Shown in pieces: positions 7,770-19,050 of a DNA stretch of 25,928 nucleotides. This DNA comes from Elysia marginata. Taxonomy: Eukaryota > Mollusca > Gastropoda > Plakobranchidae. The notes under the pieces were generated by a model, which did not search any database, was not told the DNA's origin, and worked only from the letters and a program-made list of their open reading frames with translations. The stretch is from NCBI GenBank assembly GCA_019649035.1, contig BMAT01007723.1:145780-171707 (forward strand), written 5' to 3'. How positions within the stretch are numbered: position 1 is the first letter of the stretch; every line of letters starts with the position of its first letter. Both the position numbers and the translations under genes were made by a program.

Positions 7770-10700
7770 ATGAGCGTCTTAAAAAAATTAAGAGGAACTT
7801 TTCAAAGTGCTCAACAAGACATAGTAGAAGGGTAAGAACTCCAGAAGATTATTTTTAAAAAAGGTGTGGGACTATTGTTTGAATAAGATTAGTTTTTGTT
7901 TTTAAATACTTCACTTGACAATTCAATTCAATTTACCAAAATGGGTCTGAGTGATAAAAATCTTTTTTTAAAAAAAGGACACAAGGGCAACTTTAAAAGT
8001 GAATCAGGCACAAGTCATTGAATGATTTAATTTTTTGGAAATTATGACCTTCAGATTTTGAGCACTTCTAAATACTAAGAAATGTTATTTTGAAGCAATA
8101 AAATAGTCCATTTATATAGCAAGTATTTTTGTTTAAAGGAATCTGGCTTAAAACTAGTGTTATAACTTTTACCTGATTCACTGTTGTTGCTTCAAATATA
8201 TATATTTTCTTAGACTGGAAAAAGATATCAGGCATTAATGAAATAAAAAAAACCAGAATCTTACACATTGAAAGAAAATTTGAATACCATTCAATTTCAA
8301 AGTGAAACAAGGCAGAAAAAAACCCAGCAGAGCAATTTGTATCACCTCGAAGATCATCAGTAGAATATCGTTAATACACATTTTTATGGACCTCTCAAAC
8401 CTACATTTTTTGTTTACAGAAGGTTGATTAAAAATAAAAACAACTTTTTTTTTGTTGCCACACTTTAATCTAGATACATGATGTCACTTTAAATAGTTTT
8501 TGCTTAATTGAATTTGTATCTGTTTTGAAAGCCCCAAACCACTGTTCTTGTAAAGAGGTGTCGACTAATGGAGAGACAACAGAAAAATTTCCAATGTTCC
8601 ACAAAGTTTTGATAATTTTGAGATTGGCAACTTATTGAAAGGACTACATGTTTAAATAGTTTTTAAGCAATATTCCAAAGGGTAGGTCTAAATCTGGTTA
8701 TTATTTCTACAAATCATGAAAGTGCTCAACATTTTTATCATAATGGAGCTTTTATATCTAGAATTAACTCACCTTTTTATAGCATGATATGTGTTTTGTG
8801 AACTGGAGTACTCTGCTAAGGGAAGATCCAAATGATATCTACATCTTTAATAATTGTATTTTCTGTTCCAGTCTTCGAGCCTTGACAAGTCTTGATAGCC
8901 AGCCTCGATTAGATTATCTGAGGGCAGTGAAGGCCAGAGACATTGACCTGGATGTTGGAGGAGACCTACTATACAAGTGAGTTAAGACATAGTAAAAAGT
9001 CTGTTGAACATAACAATGAATAATTTCTTTATATAAGGAGAGTTGGAACAGGTGGATGAGGGGAGTTAAAAATGGCTAACATGTTTCGAAAATTGCGAAA
9101 AATTTATTTTTTCATTTGAGTGAGAACTAGCTAGAAGTGTATCACTTTTGAACAGTTTTAATTTTATTTGTACATGAATCTTTAAAAATTCAAGATATGC
9201 AAAATACATATATTTCTGTATCTAAAATTTCAGCTACCAAAAATTATGGAACCTGATTCAGACAGATACAAAGGAATCAGCAGCAAAAGCGGCGGTAAGT
9301 TGTTGAAATCTAAGTTCAAATGCTTATATGATTATTTCTGTGAATTTCTCTTGAGCTATTAAAATGTAGGGCTGAGCATGCCAAGCTTGATCAAATCGCT
9401 TGAGTGAATTTCATTAGAGTGTGATTATTGAATGTTAATTAAATTTGTTCTGCAAAGATATGTCATGGTGAGATGTAGGTCTTAAGACGCTTGCACCAAT
9501 GTATGCTGTTGTAAATTCATAACAGTACTCATGACATACATATCTAGTCGTCAATCAAAATGAAAACCAGTGAAGGATAGACATATATTAAAAAAAGCGA
9601 CACAGGTGTAGAATCTAGATTTTACTTACATTCGTTATGACGTTGTTTCATTGGACGACTTCTTCTCTAGTGGGTCGTTGACCTGCTTCCCCCTGTTTAG
9701 TTTGTCTGGTGTGCATTCTCAACATAAAAAAAATGCAACCTCTGCCTACTAGAAAAGTACTACATCATTGAAAAAAAACAAGCCTGAATAAACGGAAAGA
9801 ACTGTTGGGTACATGTATGCATTACTTTTCCCGACTACAATCACTCGTGTGGGCACCGGACCAACTACACAAGGGGAAGCAGGCAAACGACCCAGTAGAG
9901 CGGAAGTAGTCTGATGAATGGCCCTAACGGGCCATGAAACAACGTTGTCATGACGAATGTAAGTTAAATCTAGATTCTACAAATATTTCAAGCTCCATAT
10001 TTGAAAGAAATGTTGAGCACTTTCTTCTATTGTACAAATACTAGATTCTTACGTAACTAAAAAAAAAAGCATATAATTTCAATTGCAATTTATCTATCAA
10101 AATATGAAATACTAATTTTTTGTGATTTCTAATAGTCAGGCAATTTCAAAAACAAAAAGTAATATAGTTTGAGTATTTTTATCTTGACATCTGTTCTATA
10201 TGCTTTGAGTATTTTTATCTTGACATCTGTTTCTATATAAACTGTAGGAGGTGAATAAGCTTATGGCACCAATGTCTAAAACCTGGACTAGACAAGCAGA
10301 GAGTATAAATCAACTAGAGGAGGAAGTAAGAAGTATACCAACATTGCTGACCACTTTGAACCAACTACAGCAGTTACTTGGTAAAAACCTTCGCACAGTT
10401 TGCCTTTTTGGATAACTACCTCAAATACTTTTTAAGAACTGATTGAAAAATATTGCAAATTTAGAACTTTTAAACTTCATTCAAAATATAAATATCATAA
10501 TCATGAGGTGTACAGTAAAATCTCAATAAACCAAAAATTTGACTTCACCGGAAGGAAATGTCCATCAGTGGAAAGTCTTTTTCTTTGCACTCCTTCTTAC
10601 ACTAAATTGAAATAATTTTTGATGTCACTGCCCTCAAATGGAAACATTTTCTCCTTATATTGACCTTGAAATTTGAGAACAGGTTCTGTAGATCCACATA

Positions 10701-13700
10701 AGTACACTCAAATAACAAACTTGTGCCAGGCCTAGAAGAAAGAAGAAAGATTGTTCATTCAGTGTTTGTTCTCAGTCTCATATATCTGTTGAGAAAGCTC
10801 GGTTGGCCCACCTGTGAACACTTTTGCTAGTTTCAATGTTTGTGTGTGCTTTTTTGCGCTTTGCTCTCAGCGTATAGTGATAAACCTCATAAAATGGGAG
10901 GATTAATTTTTTTATGTTGAAATATGATGAATTTTCAAGGATAGTGAACCATGGCTTTGGAATTTTAAAGTAAAAAATCTTGACCAAATAGAGAGACTAA
11001 TTTGTAATGAACATGAACTATTAGCACGTTTTTGACACATTATATTTTATTATTATCTTTTGTAAAAGTATTCACATTTCTTATGTCCCCCCTCCCCCCC
11101 CACCCCATGTGATCTTTCCAACACAGATGGTCTTAGACAAGATTTTGTGGCTGCAGAAAAAGGACTGGACATGCTAGAAAACATGTGTGAAGAGCAAGAA
11201 CACAGAAAGCGTATTGTTGAAGAGGAAGGAAAGTTAGCTGCTTATACCATCCAGAGGGAAAAGGAGTTTGAAAAATTAAAAGGTTTGTCGACCAATCTAT
11301 AATTTATGTAAAATATTCCTTTCTCTGTGATATAGGCAGTTTCCATTTTCCTAAACTTTAAACAACAGGCTTACCTAGCCCTATTCATATTCAATTATAT
11401 TTACAATGTCTGGCAGCAGGTGTTATTGACTATATTTTAAACTAATGAAATTAGTTTAAAAACTTTGTAGGTGTGCTAAGCATAGTAAAATAACACTGCT
11501 TGAGAATAAGGTTACATTTTTACAAGTAGAACTTTTTGATATTAATAAAAAAAAAAGTATGCCCCTCTTATCATATTACTAGAGCATAACAGCTTTTAAT
11601 TTTCAGGATTAGCTTAATAAATAATGTGCTGCTCTTAAAAAATATATTTTGGTTTCATCACAAAATTATAGAATTGTCGCACTATGTTCTTTCTTCTCCG
11701 AGCATTAAAATACCTGAGAACTTAGAGTAGAAGAGGCAGCTTAGTTTTCTGGTTAAAACCATGAATTGTATGTTGGTTCTGTAATGATTTTTAACATCAC
11801 TCTCATTTTTTCAGTGGACCTTGCTCATAGGCATGCCAGCAAAATGGCAAAGGTTGAGTCTGCAAAGAGAGCACAACTGCAAGAAAGAGCAGAAGCCTTT
11901 ACATCTGCTTTCAAAGAAGATTTAGAGTTTTATCGCACACATGGACGGCCAGACAGTAAGTGAATACCTAAATTTGAGAACTTTGCTATGGGCAAAGATT
12001 ACTTAAGTTTGTAATCAGGGATGCCAAATGTCCGTTAATTTCTGTTTTTTTTTTTTCATTTGTTTGAAAATTTCCAGGTTCCGTCTTTTTTATCTGTTTA
12101 AAAGTTTCTGTTTTTCCAGTTCCTGTTTTTTATATCTGTTGGAAATTTTCCGGTTTTCTGTTTTTTTATCAGGTTGAAAAGTGCCATGTCTGCTTTTGAG
12201 TAGGCCTAATTTCATTTTTATATCACTGGTGTGCTCAGTTTAGAAAATGTGTTAAAAAATCAGTTCTACTTTTTCTTTTATCATTCAGAGTTGCCATTCA
12301 TCCGTGAATCCACGGAAAATTGAAGGTGCTAGAGAATGGACAACGCTTGTTAAGTAAACCAGCATACTGATGTAAAATCTGTGCCATCTTGGTGTATCAT
12401 ATAAATAAAGCCTTTGAAATCCTTGACGGGCTGAAAATGTGATTGCGTGAACAACCAATTCATGATTCCAATTTCTGCAATTATTGGTACCTATGCACAT
12501 TTATGTTCTGCGATTATTGTTAAAATCCGAGTTAAAGTGTGTCTAATACCAAGAGTAACAGTCATTACCTCTTTGCGGTCATCAAGTCATTGCCCTTGTG
12601 CACATGCATCATTAAGCCCTATCTTAAAAGTTAGTACCATAACCCTTGTATTCTTACTTGTCGGGTGGTCTCAAAAGTTTCTGTGCTTAAAAAAGCACTT
12701 AATGCTCAAGAAAATGGACAACAATGGACGACTTGCGGCAAGTAATAGTGTCGATTTTGTTCACTCCGTGGCCTTGATGAGTTTCACACGCAGTCAGCTC
12801 TGCTTTTTCTTATCAAGTATTGGAAGACATTTAGGTTAGATGTTCCATTCTATGATGGTAGGCTTGAAAGCCGCTTATCCTCCCATGGCGACTAACAACC
12901 CAACTTTTAGTCCACAAGGCAAAAACCCATTAATATTGCGCCTGTCACGGCTACCGGGTCAGATTACGGTCGACCCGGGAGCAGCGGGCCATAAAATTTA
13001 CCTGCCCGTGCCTGGATTGGCTCTAACATTTCTGTTCGGGATTTCGCATTTGGTAGTAATTTTTAAACGGTTCAATTGGGTAGTTAATGAATTACAATCA
13101 TTTTTTCTTTTTGCTCATCATACAGTCAAAAAAAAGACAATTCTTCTGATATATTTTATATGCAAATTTTTTTACTATCACATTCTTGCAAGCGATCAAA
13201 AACTGGTAATTAAGTAAAAATCTGTAAGAAAACAAGATGCATAGTTTAAAATTAAATAACTTTTATTTGCATCTTACAATTTTCTTTAAATTTATACAAA
13301 AGAAAGAATAAAACTTTGGGCTTATAGTAATGCAAAATTCAGCCTTTTGTCATTAGGGAGAAGATCAGTAGGTGGCTTTGTGGCAGGCCAAGGTGATAAC
13401 AGTAAGCCATTTTCCAAGCTGGGCTATGTTGTGTGTATTGCTCTGCTCATAAGTTACATGGTATTTATTGTGTTACTGATATGAAAATGATAAAAGTATC
13501 TGTATTGCAAATTTTACGAGATAAGTGACTGATGAAAGGATGAGTGTAAAGAAAGAAAGAGTTTGTACACAATATATACAAGAAACACAGAGATCTGTTA
13601 TATTTACTGCTTTTTAGATAATGGCTGGGATACAAGGCCTGTTAGCTCTGGGGTGATTTGTAAAATTGATGTTTCCTTAGTAAATGCCATTTTTGTTCTC

Positions 13701-16700
13701 TCACACAGCAAACCATTTTTCCTGTGTTCTATTTTGGCTATCGTGGAATGCAACATTTCTCCCCCTTGCTCACCATGAAATCCCATACGAAATCTATGTT
13801 CCCTCATCCAGTTTACGCAATGCTTCTCCAATGTGTGATGCTTTGGAGTTATTTTGTTTGGAAAAGCTTCTCTGTAGTTCTTTATGTACACTTTAATGGC
13901 TTCTACTGCCTTGTCTGTGTCTGTCGACAAAGCTAGTGGCTTTGAATGCGAGACTGCCAAATGTACTGCTCTGAAACTGTCATTGATTTTATTGTATTTT
14001 TGCTCTAACTGTATTACTTTGGTGATGATTACGTCTTGTTGAATATTTGATGCCACTGTGTATTGCTGTCTTTGTGACTTGTTTATATAGGTTTTGGGTT
14101 ATGTATCGGTGGCAGTTATTTCCAATGAAGCTACCTCCATGAAAGGCTTGCCTTACAATGTTGCGTTGATCCAATACTACTCCTATTGCTTTTAAAACAG
14201 GTCCTCTGTATGATGGGTCAGGCTCTTTTAAATCATGCAGTTTGTATTTAATTTTGTTAAGATCTCTCTGAAAATGCTTTAGCTCTTTTTTGTCTGTTGT
14301 GCCGCACATAATTATGCATGCTTTTACAAAGTATTTCTGATCTTTCAGCAAATTACATGCAGCTTTCTCCCAGTTACAGCTGTACTTTTTAAACAACGAT
14401 GGGACACCTAAAATCATTGAAAGGCATCCATATATGTGCTGCCTCCTTCTCAGAAGTGATCAATTTATTCAGTGTAGATTCAGAACCAAGTCTTATAATG
14501 TTTGAAATGTAAGATATGCATTTTAAACACACGGGTTGGGAATGAACTTCCGGAATATCATTGTTCACGTTCATATGAAGAAGAATAAGAATGTCCTTTT
14601 GAAAGTTCTGAACACCTGTCGGTTTTCTTTATTTTCTTATAAATTTGTTGACGATTTAAGCACCGTCGTGCACAGAGTCTGCACAAATTGTTCAATCTGT
14701 CTATATAGTTCTTAAATATGTGTCTCAATTTTTCCTGTTAAGAAAAAAAGCACACCGTTTAAACACAGATGAAAAAGTCGGTAAACGTAGAAAAGAATGC
14801 TCTTTCTATTTAGAAACAATGAAAAAATTTATGAACACTGTTTCTGTAAATTAACGATGAAAAGGATTTTTGGAAATCATGTAAAATGAGAGCACTTGGA
14901 AACAACTATATATGCCTATCTCTTAAGCTCCATAGCTCTTTTCTCTTTTGTGACAAACAGGTTCTGTTTATCGTAATTTCTTCTTGATTAAATTATTACT
15001 TTAGATAAACAATGAAGAGAAAAATCGGTAGCTGCAATAGTGAGCAATTAGGCTTTAATTAATGCACTTACTTTCTCAATCAAATTTGAAGTCTCTGAGC
15101 ATAAGTGGTGAATAAATGCCAATAGAAAAGCTATTTCTGAACGGATTTTCACGAAATAAACACCAAACAAAAGAATGAAAATTGAAAACCAAGGCTGTTG
15201 TAAAATTTTAAGCGTTCACTCAGTGGTTCGAACAGTATGACTGGCGCAAGTGGACAAAAATTAGATCGCTTTAACTAAAAAAGTTCATCTTCCCTTGCTT
15301 CCTGCGCTGAGAGGGTCATTAATCAGCAGCTGTCAGTGCAGGCGATGCCTGGGGATTGCTTATCAGGGGTATATCAATTGGGGGTGGCGCACCTTGCTAT
15401 GCCAAAGGGAATATATATATAGAAAAACTAAAGAGCCAACTCTGCAACAGTTTTTCGTCGCCGTGCTCCCACGGCCTCCTTTCTGTAGAACTTACTCAAA
15501 GTAAGTTATTTAGATGGATATTTTTTCAAAGAAAAACAAAACAAAGAACAATGTACAACCTTTTCTTCTCAGACTGTTCTTTGGTGAGCAGGCGCTCGGT
15601 CTATGTGAGATCAGAGGTATATGTATCATGCCTTGATCAAGCCAACCTTTTCCAGGAAAAATATCTTAGTAATAGTATGCCTCATTAATGAAAATGGCAA
15701 AAACTGAAACTAAATCTAGGACTCACTGTTTTCAAGTCTCAACCACTCACAGCTAGAACTGTTTTTCCTGAATCTCTGCATCTCTTCTTCTATTTTTTAA
15801 ATCATTATGGTACTTGCGCTACATCTTTGTCTCTACTTTATGACTCTGTTTTTTTCTGTTTGTTGTATTTGAAAGTAAAGAATTAAGAAAATAAGCTTTT
15901 CTGTGATAGTAATATCTTACTACGTACTTTCCAATTTCGACTTAAGACTGGTTGCAAGGCATTTATAAATGAAAACCAAAGTCTATGCTTTTTAGTTCTA
16001 CTTCCTGCTTCTGGAGACCACTAAGTATACAAGGTTGTTTCCATTTTTGTTTTGTCTCTCTTTTGCAGACTTCCTGTGGCTTTCACATGGATCCCATATA
16101 TGTGTCTTTCTGGGGTTTTCCTTTTCTTGACTTGTTTGAATTGTTCTGGTTGTGTGTGACGACCTGTACAATTCTTTATCCATAACTTGTGTGTCTTGGC
16201 TAAATTATACATGTATTTGTTTTATGAGATATTCAATATCCTCTGCTCATTTCCGTTTTTTAAAACTGTTTAACAACCTTGTGTAATATTTGTTTTCAAA
16301 TTTACCTAGTTCTAGGGCAATCCTAATTTCAATTTCTTTTTTTTAATGTTTCAGCTTTCTGTACCATATCAGTTCTCAAAGTTAAATTACTATCTATTGT
16401 TAAAACATTGATCGCATAAGAATTCTTTTTTTTTTTTTGTAAGTTAAAAATTGTCATCTATATGGTAGTTGAAAGCTATTTTCAGTTTACAAGCATATCA
16501 TTAGAAAGTCAAATTCATATTTTTGTTTGCATGTAACATATGCTAGGTGATTTTATGAATATATTATGAAATGGGTATAAATTGTGGCTCATTTTTTATA
16601 CTGACAAATAAAACAAGAGTGCCTAGAGCTGAAAGTGAATTTATAGCAACAAAATTTAGTTATACAGACGTCTAAACCTTTTTCTCTTCTTTGGGCTTTT

Positions 16701-18821
16701 ACAGGAATACCAACAGAATTTCCCAAAGTATCCAGCCTGAGTGACATTGAAATAGACCAGGATAAGCAAGCGTTAGACTCTTTTTTGGGACCAGCTACAG
16801 AGTCCAGTAATGTGCAAGGTAAATATGAAAAGTGTGAAAACAATGTATTTTACAAAGGTGATCATGGTTGAGTATGTATTAGCCTACTACAAATTTATGC
16901 AGGTTAGCTTTAGCATAAAAAAATATTTATAGGTTAATGAACTAAAATACCCGTTCAGACAATGATGTCAAAGTAGCATAAAACACTGTTAGCACTTGGC
17001 TTGTATCTCTGAAGTTAAACTAAAAAAATTATCTTAAATTTTTAGCAAAAAAATCTATCTTTTTAAATGTGGGATGGCAACCAGAGCAAACAAGGATGCA
17101 AAACTTTATTTTGATGAGCAAAATATTATCATATATCATATCTTTTGTATCTTTCAATCTGTTTTGTCTCCATACTTTCATTTGTTGTCTTCATTGATTC
17201 TGTTTTTGTCATAGCATGATTCAGTTTCCTCTGCTTTGATTTTATGTTAGTGTTGTTTTTACAGTATGTTTGATTGCTCTGCATTATATTTTGTCTTTTC
17301 CAAAAACATAATATTTTTAGTTGCACAGTATCCTCTCACTTAATTTTTAGAGCATTCTTTGTGTCCTCTAACCGATGGATCTTTCAACACCAAGGATCTT
17401 TCTGAAACAAGGCTGGTCTCAATTCTGATTCGGGCACTATCGGCTACCTTGACCCACGTTACCTTCGTTGCAGTTTACTCTAAACTTCTTATCTTGAAAT
17501 TAAAAGTGCAGGGAAATCCGTGAGAAGTCAGCTGGCATTAACGATTAAGTCAACTCTCGGTTAAAGTCATCATCTCGAAACGGTCCTGTTTTTTTTCTCC
17601 CTTTTTTTGCATTAAATCAACTGCCTTGGACCTATTTTCGCATAATGTCAACACCTTATGGCCAGATGGAAAGGGATAGAGAGACCCCAGGTGAGACTTG
17701 AAGAGAGACAAATAGAAAAGGAGAGATAGGTGGGTGGGCGGTCTTTGTTTCTATGAATGCTACAAACACTGCGTGCAGGGCATGCTCACCTGCCTGGGCC
17801 ACTGGCCTGACAAAGGCTTGTAGGGGAGAGAGGAGAGGGATAATGCAGCTGGAGAAAGGACAGTGACCAGTGCTGATTGGTGCAATTCACTGATGACTCT
17901 CCAACTCCTCCCTGCTTCTTCACACCAGTCCAACAAATTTAATTAATGTCTAGCGCACACGGTGTTTCCGTGCACACAGTGACACACACCTATGTGCCTA
18001 AATGTAACTTAAGCTAGCCTTCATAATTTCTCCAAGTACCTTGCATGTGGTTGCGCTGCCCTTGTTGAAATTATCTAGCTCTTACAGATTGCACTATGGT
18101 ACAACTACAGACTACATAAAATCTACTATACCTGTGCTCTTATCAATTCGGTTTTCTTACCCTCACTTGTTTCTACTTACTTGCTATCGAATTTCTGTTG
18201 ATCCATGTTTTTTTTTTATTTCCTTATCTCAGCAAATAGGACTTCAAATCACATTACACTCATGCAATTGTTAATAAATATATCAAAAGTATTTGTCCTT
18301 TTTGGAGGGAGAATATATTTTCATGTAGCTGTAATGATTTAGATTGCATCTGTTTTATTTCCTATTTTTTCTTCCCTATCTTAAAACACTATTTTTAAAA
18401 CTAAAAACTTCTGAGCTCAACTAATTCGTGCTAGGAACTAGAATGAAACATAATTTATTCTTTACCATTTGTCTCTGTTTCAGCTGCTGCAGCATCGGAT
18501 GATACTTACTTTGAAGACGATTACATCACACCCTTTGCTGTGAAGGAGGATGCAGACTTTGTCTCTGACATCAACCATTTAACCGTCCCCACCAAGATTG
18601 ATGCTTTGAGTGTTGAGAGTCTTGAAGAAGATTCAGGAGATGAAGCAAAATCAAAGGAGGCAGCAGAATCAACAATAAATATCACCAGCGAGAGTAGGTC
18701 TCCTTTGACAACTGATGCAAAATCTGAAGCCAGTGAAAAAACTGAATCTCCTGAAGGTTCTTCAGAGATCTACTCAGGAGAACAAGAGAACAATGCTGTA
18801 GAGGAGAGGCAAGCTGAGTGA
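7770..18821 (+). CDS. DTNBP1: Dysbindin (BLOC-1 subunit), complete spliced gene
   Basis: Coding exons: 7770-7831, 8872-8976, 9234-9294, 10248-10380, 11127-11282, 11815-11955, 16705-16818, 18484-18821. All junctions are GT/AG, and the 1110 nt join in one frame to 369 codons and TGA; human dysbindin has 351. Dysbindin is a BLOC-1 subunit that acts in endosomal sorting to lysosome-related organelles and in synaptic vesicle homeostasis. Residues 1-21 (SAQQDIVEG) match the vertebrate N-terminus 'SVQQDFTSG'. Residues 50-76 (DLLYNYQKLWNLI) match the 'LLSRYEDTWAALH' block. Residues 77-215 are coiled coil, including KAQLQ-like basic heptads and RAEAFTSAFKEDLEFYRTHG, equivalent to 'RQKFFEEAFQQDMEQYLSTG'. 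Residues 230-248 (LSDIEIDQDKQALDSFLG) match 'LMDISDQEALDVFLNSG'. The tail (258-369) is acidic, Ser/Thr-rich and PEST-like. Met 7770 has A at -3 and is the first ATG in frame with the conserved N-terminus. Confidence 0.93.
7832..8871 (+). other. Dysbindin intron 2
   Basis: 1040 bp, AT-rich. The donor splits a glycine codon (GG|T). No exon, RNA gene or recognisable transposon seen. Confidence 0.7.
9295..9606 (+). other. First part of dysbindin intron 4
   Basis: About 310 bp between the donor GCG|GTAAGT and the MITE. No feature recognised. Confidence 0.6.
9607..9981. mobile_element. Long-inverted-repeat MITE in intron 4
   Basis: The left arm (TGTAGAATCTAGATTTTACT, then ACATTCGTTATGACG and TTGTTTCAT) is mirrored by the right arm ending GATTCTACA at 9981. 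The pairing goes on past GGGTCGTTGACCTGCTTCCCC to about 9715, so each arm is about 110-130 bp, and the right arm has about 18 extra bases containing its own small palindrome GGCCCTAACGGGCC. The 375-bp unit could fold into a long hairpin. No clear target duplication was found, so the superfamily is left open. Confidence 0.75.
10168..10239 (+). repeat. 36-bp tandem duplication next to the exon 5 acceptor
   Basis: Two back-to-back units begin TTTGAGTATTTTTATCTTGA; the first 28 bases are identical and the ends differ slightly. The second unit ends 8 bp before the acceptor (AG at 10246-10247), so the branch-point and pyrimidine region may exist in two copies. Confidence 0.85.
10381..11126 (+). other. 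Dysbindin intron 5 with C-rich tract at its 3' end
   Basis: 746 bp. An almost pure C tract (11086-11106, broken by one T and one A) stands 20 bp before the acceptor ACACAG|A and would serve as its pyrimidine tract. AT-rich elsewhere; an AGAAGAAAGAAGAAAG run lies near 10735. Confidence 0.65.
11283..11814 (+). other. Dysbindin intron 6
   Basis: 532 bp, AT-rich, ends TTTTTTCAG. Nothing else recognised. Confidence 0.65.
12028..12183 (+). repeat. Degenerate minisatellite, about four 40-bp units
   Basis: Four T-rich units each carry a version of 'CCGTTTTTTATCTGTTGAAAATTTC' in pieces: TTCTGTTTTT / ATTTGTTTGAAAATTTC; TTCCGTCTTTTTTATCTG / AAAAGTTTC; CCTGTTTTTTATATCTG / GGAAATTTTC; TTCTGTTTTTTTATC / GGTTGAAAAG. 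Lies early in intron 7. Confidence 0.7.
12184..13603. other. Intron 7, stretch before the antisense TE relic
   Basis: Contains open frames up to 130 codons with no recognisable protein and one unusually GC-rich patch near 12940-13025 with CGACCCGGGAGCAGCGGGCC. The patch could be the edge of a transposon, possibly the one encoding the relic at 13604-14734, but no matching inverted end was found. Confidence 0.35.
13604..14734 (-). mobile_element. N-RAG-like transposon gene relic (RAG1-type N-terminal zinc finger)
   Basis: Read on the - strand from an acceptor-like TTAACAG at 14735: EKLRHIFKNYIDRLNNLCRL starts the block, CRLC (14672-14683) and CLKC (14518-14529) stand 47 residues apart, and the second is preceded by VNNDIPEVHSQPV. 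RAG1 has the same arrangement in its N-terminal zinc-binding region (CRIC ... 'DVDSIHPTEFC..C'). A W-x-P ... C segment follows (IWMPFNDFRCP). Downstream are LHDLKEPDPSYRG, QAFHGGSFIGNNCHRYI and, near the end, KHHTLEKHCVNW and GFHGEQGGEMLHSTIAKIEH, a C-terminal block I associate with many invertebrate TE-type proteins. At least three frameshifts separate the pieces (near 14620, 14400 and 14056), so it is dead. It lies antisense in dysbindin intron 7. The TE nature is fairly secure; the N-RAG link is an inference from motif spacing. Confidence 0.6.
14735..16704. other. Rest of dysbindin intron 7
   Basis: About 2 kb. A higher-GC patch around 15290-15400 (CTGCGCTGAGAGGGTC ... GGGGGTGGCGCACC) may be a decayed repeat or the far end of the antisense transposon. 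Open frames up to 110 codons show no known protein. The intron ends TTTTACAG|G at 16704. Confidence 0.4.
16819..17508 (+). other. First part of dysbindin intron 8
   Basis: About 690 bp, AT-rich, no exon or RNA gene recognised. It leads into the Tigger-type MITE at 17509. Confidence 0.5.
17509..18105 (+). mobile_element. Tigger-type MITE, older copy in intron 8
   Basis: Collinear with the intact copy at 24211-24847: ATCCGTGAGAAGTCAGC, then AAGTCAACTCTCGGTTAAAG, then GGACCTATTTTCGC, then ATAGAGAGACCCCAG, then GTGGGTGGGCG, CACTGCGTGCAG, GCCTGCCTGGGC and GATTGGTG...TTCACTGATG all occur in the same order and strand. Its left terminus is damaged and no right inverted end is seen, so it is truncated near 18105. 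Confidence 0.8.
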
Positions 18822-19050
18822 GGTTCAAAACTTCCAGCAATGATGACAATGAGCTTTCAAAAATGATTTTGGGTTTAGTGGTGCTGATTTGAGAAAGGAG
18901 TGCTCATTTTCAAAGCAGGTGTATTTATTCTATGAAAACTGATTTTTTTTTTGGTCTTTCAATGCTGACATTTTTCTGTTAAGGTACTTAATGGCAATAA
19001 CTTCAACTTGGCTGTGGTTTATGAAATAAAAATTTTCAATCAGTTATGAG
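18822..19050 (+). other. Dysbindin 3' UTR
   Basis: From the TGA at 18819-18821 to about 20 nt beyond the AATAAA. It holds T-rich stretches but no recognised element. The exact cleavage site is inferred. Confidence 0.6.
19025..19030 (+). terminator. Polyadenylation signal AATAAA of dysbindin
   Basis: Canonical hexamer 204 nt after the stop codon, followed at 19052-19070 by the T/G-rich stretch TTTTTGTTGATTTGAGG typical of a downstream element. Confidence 0.65.

Noticed and set aside
8789..8980. 63-codon + frame overlapping exon 3, starting MCFVNWSTLL
   Set aside because: It is intron 2 sequence reading into the real exon 3; the acceptor TTCCAG at 8871 and the dysbindin match begin only at 8872.
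11766..11963. 65-codon + frame starting MYVGSVMIFN
   Set aside because: Intron read-through into exon 7; the protein match starts at 11815 after TTTTTTCAG.
12447..13217. Two adjacent + frames of 130 and 125 codons in intron 7
   Set aside because: No domain, no codon pattern or splice sites supporting them, and no similarity to known TE proteins; probably chance frames.
13563..13936. Several + frames opposite the antisense TE relic
   Set aside because: Shadows of the - strand coding relic, which has the recognisable motifs.
15356..15688. 110-codon + frame in intron 7
   Set aside because: Low-complexity, unrecognised, without start context or partner exons.
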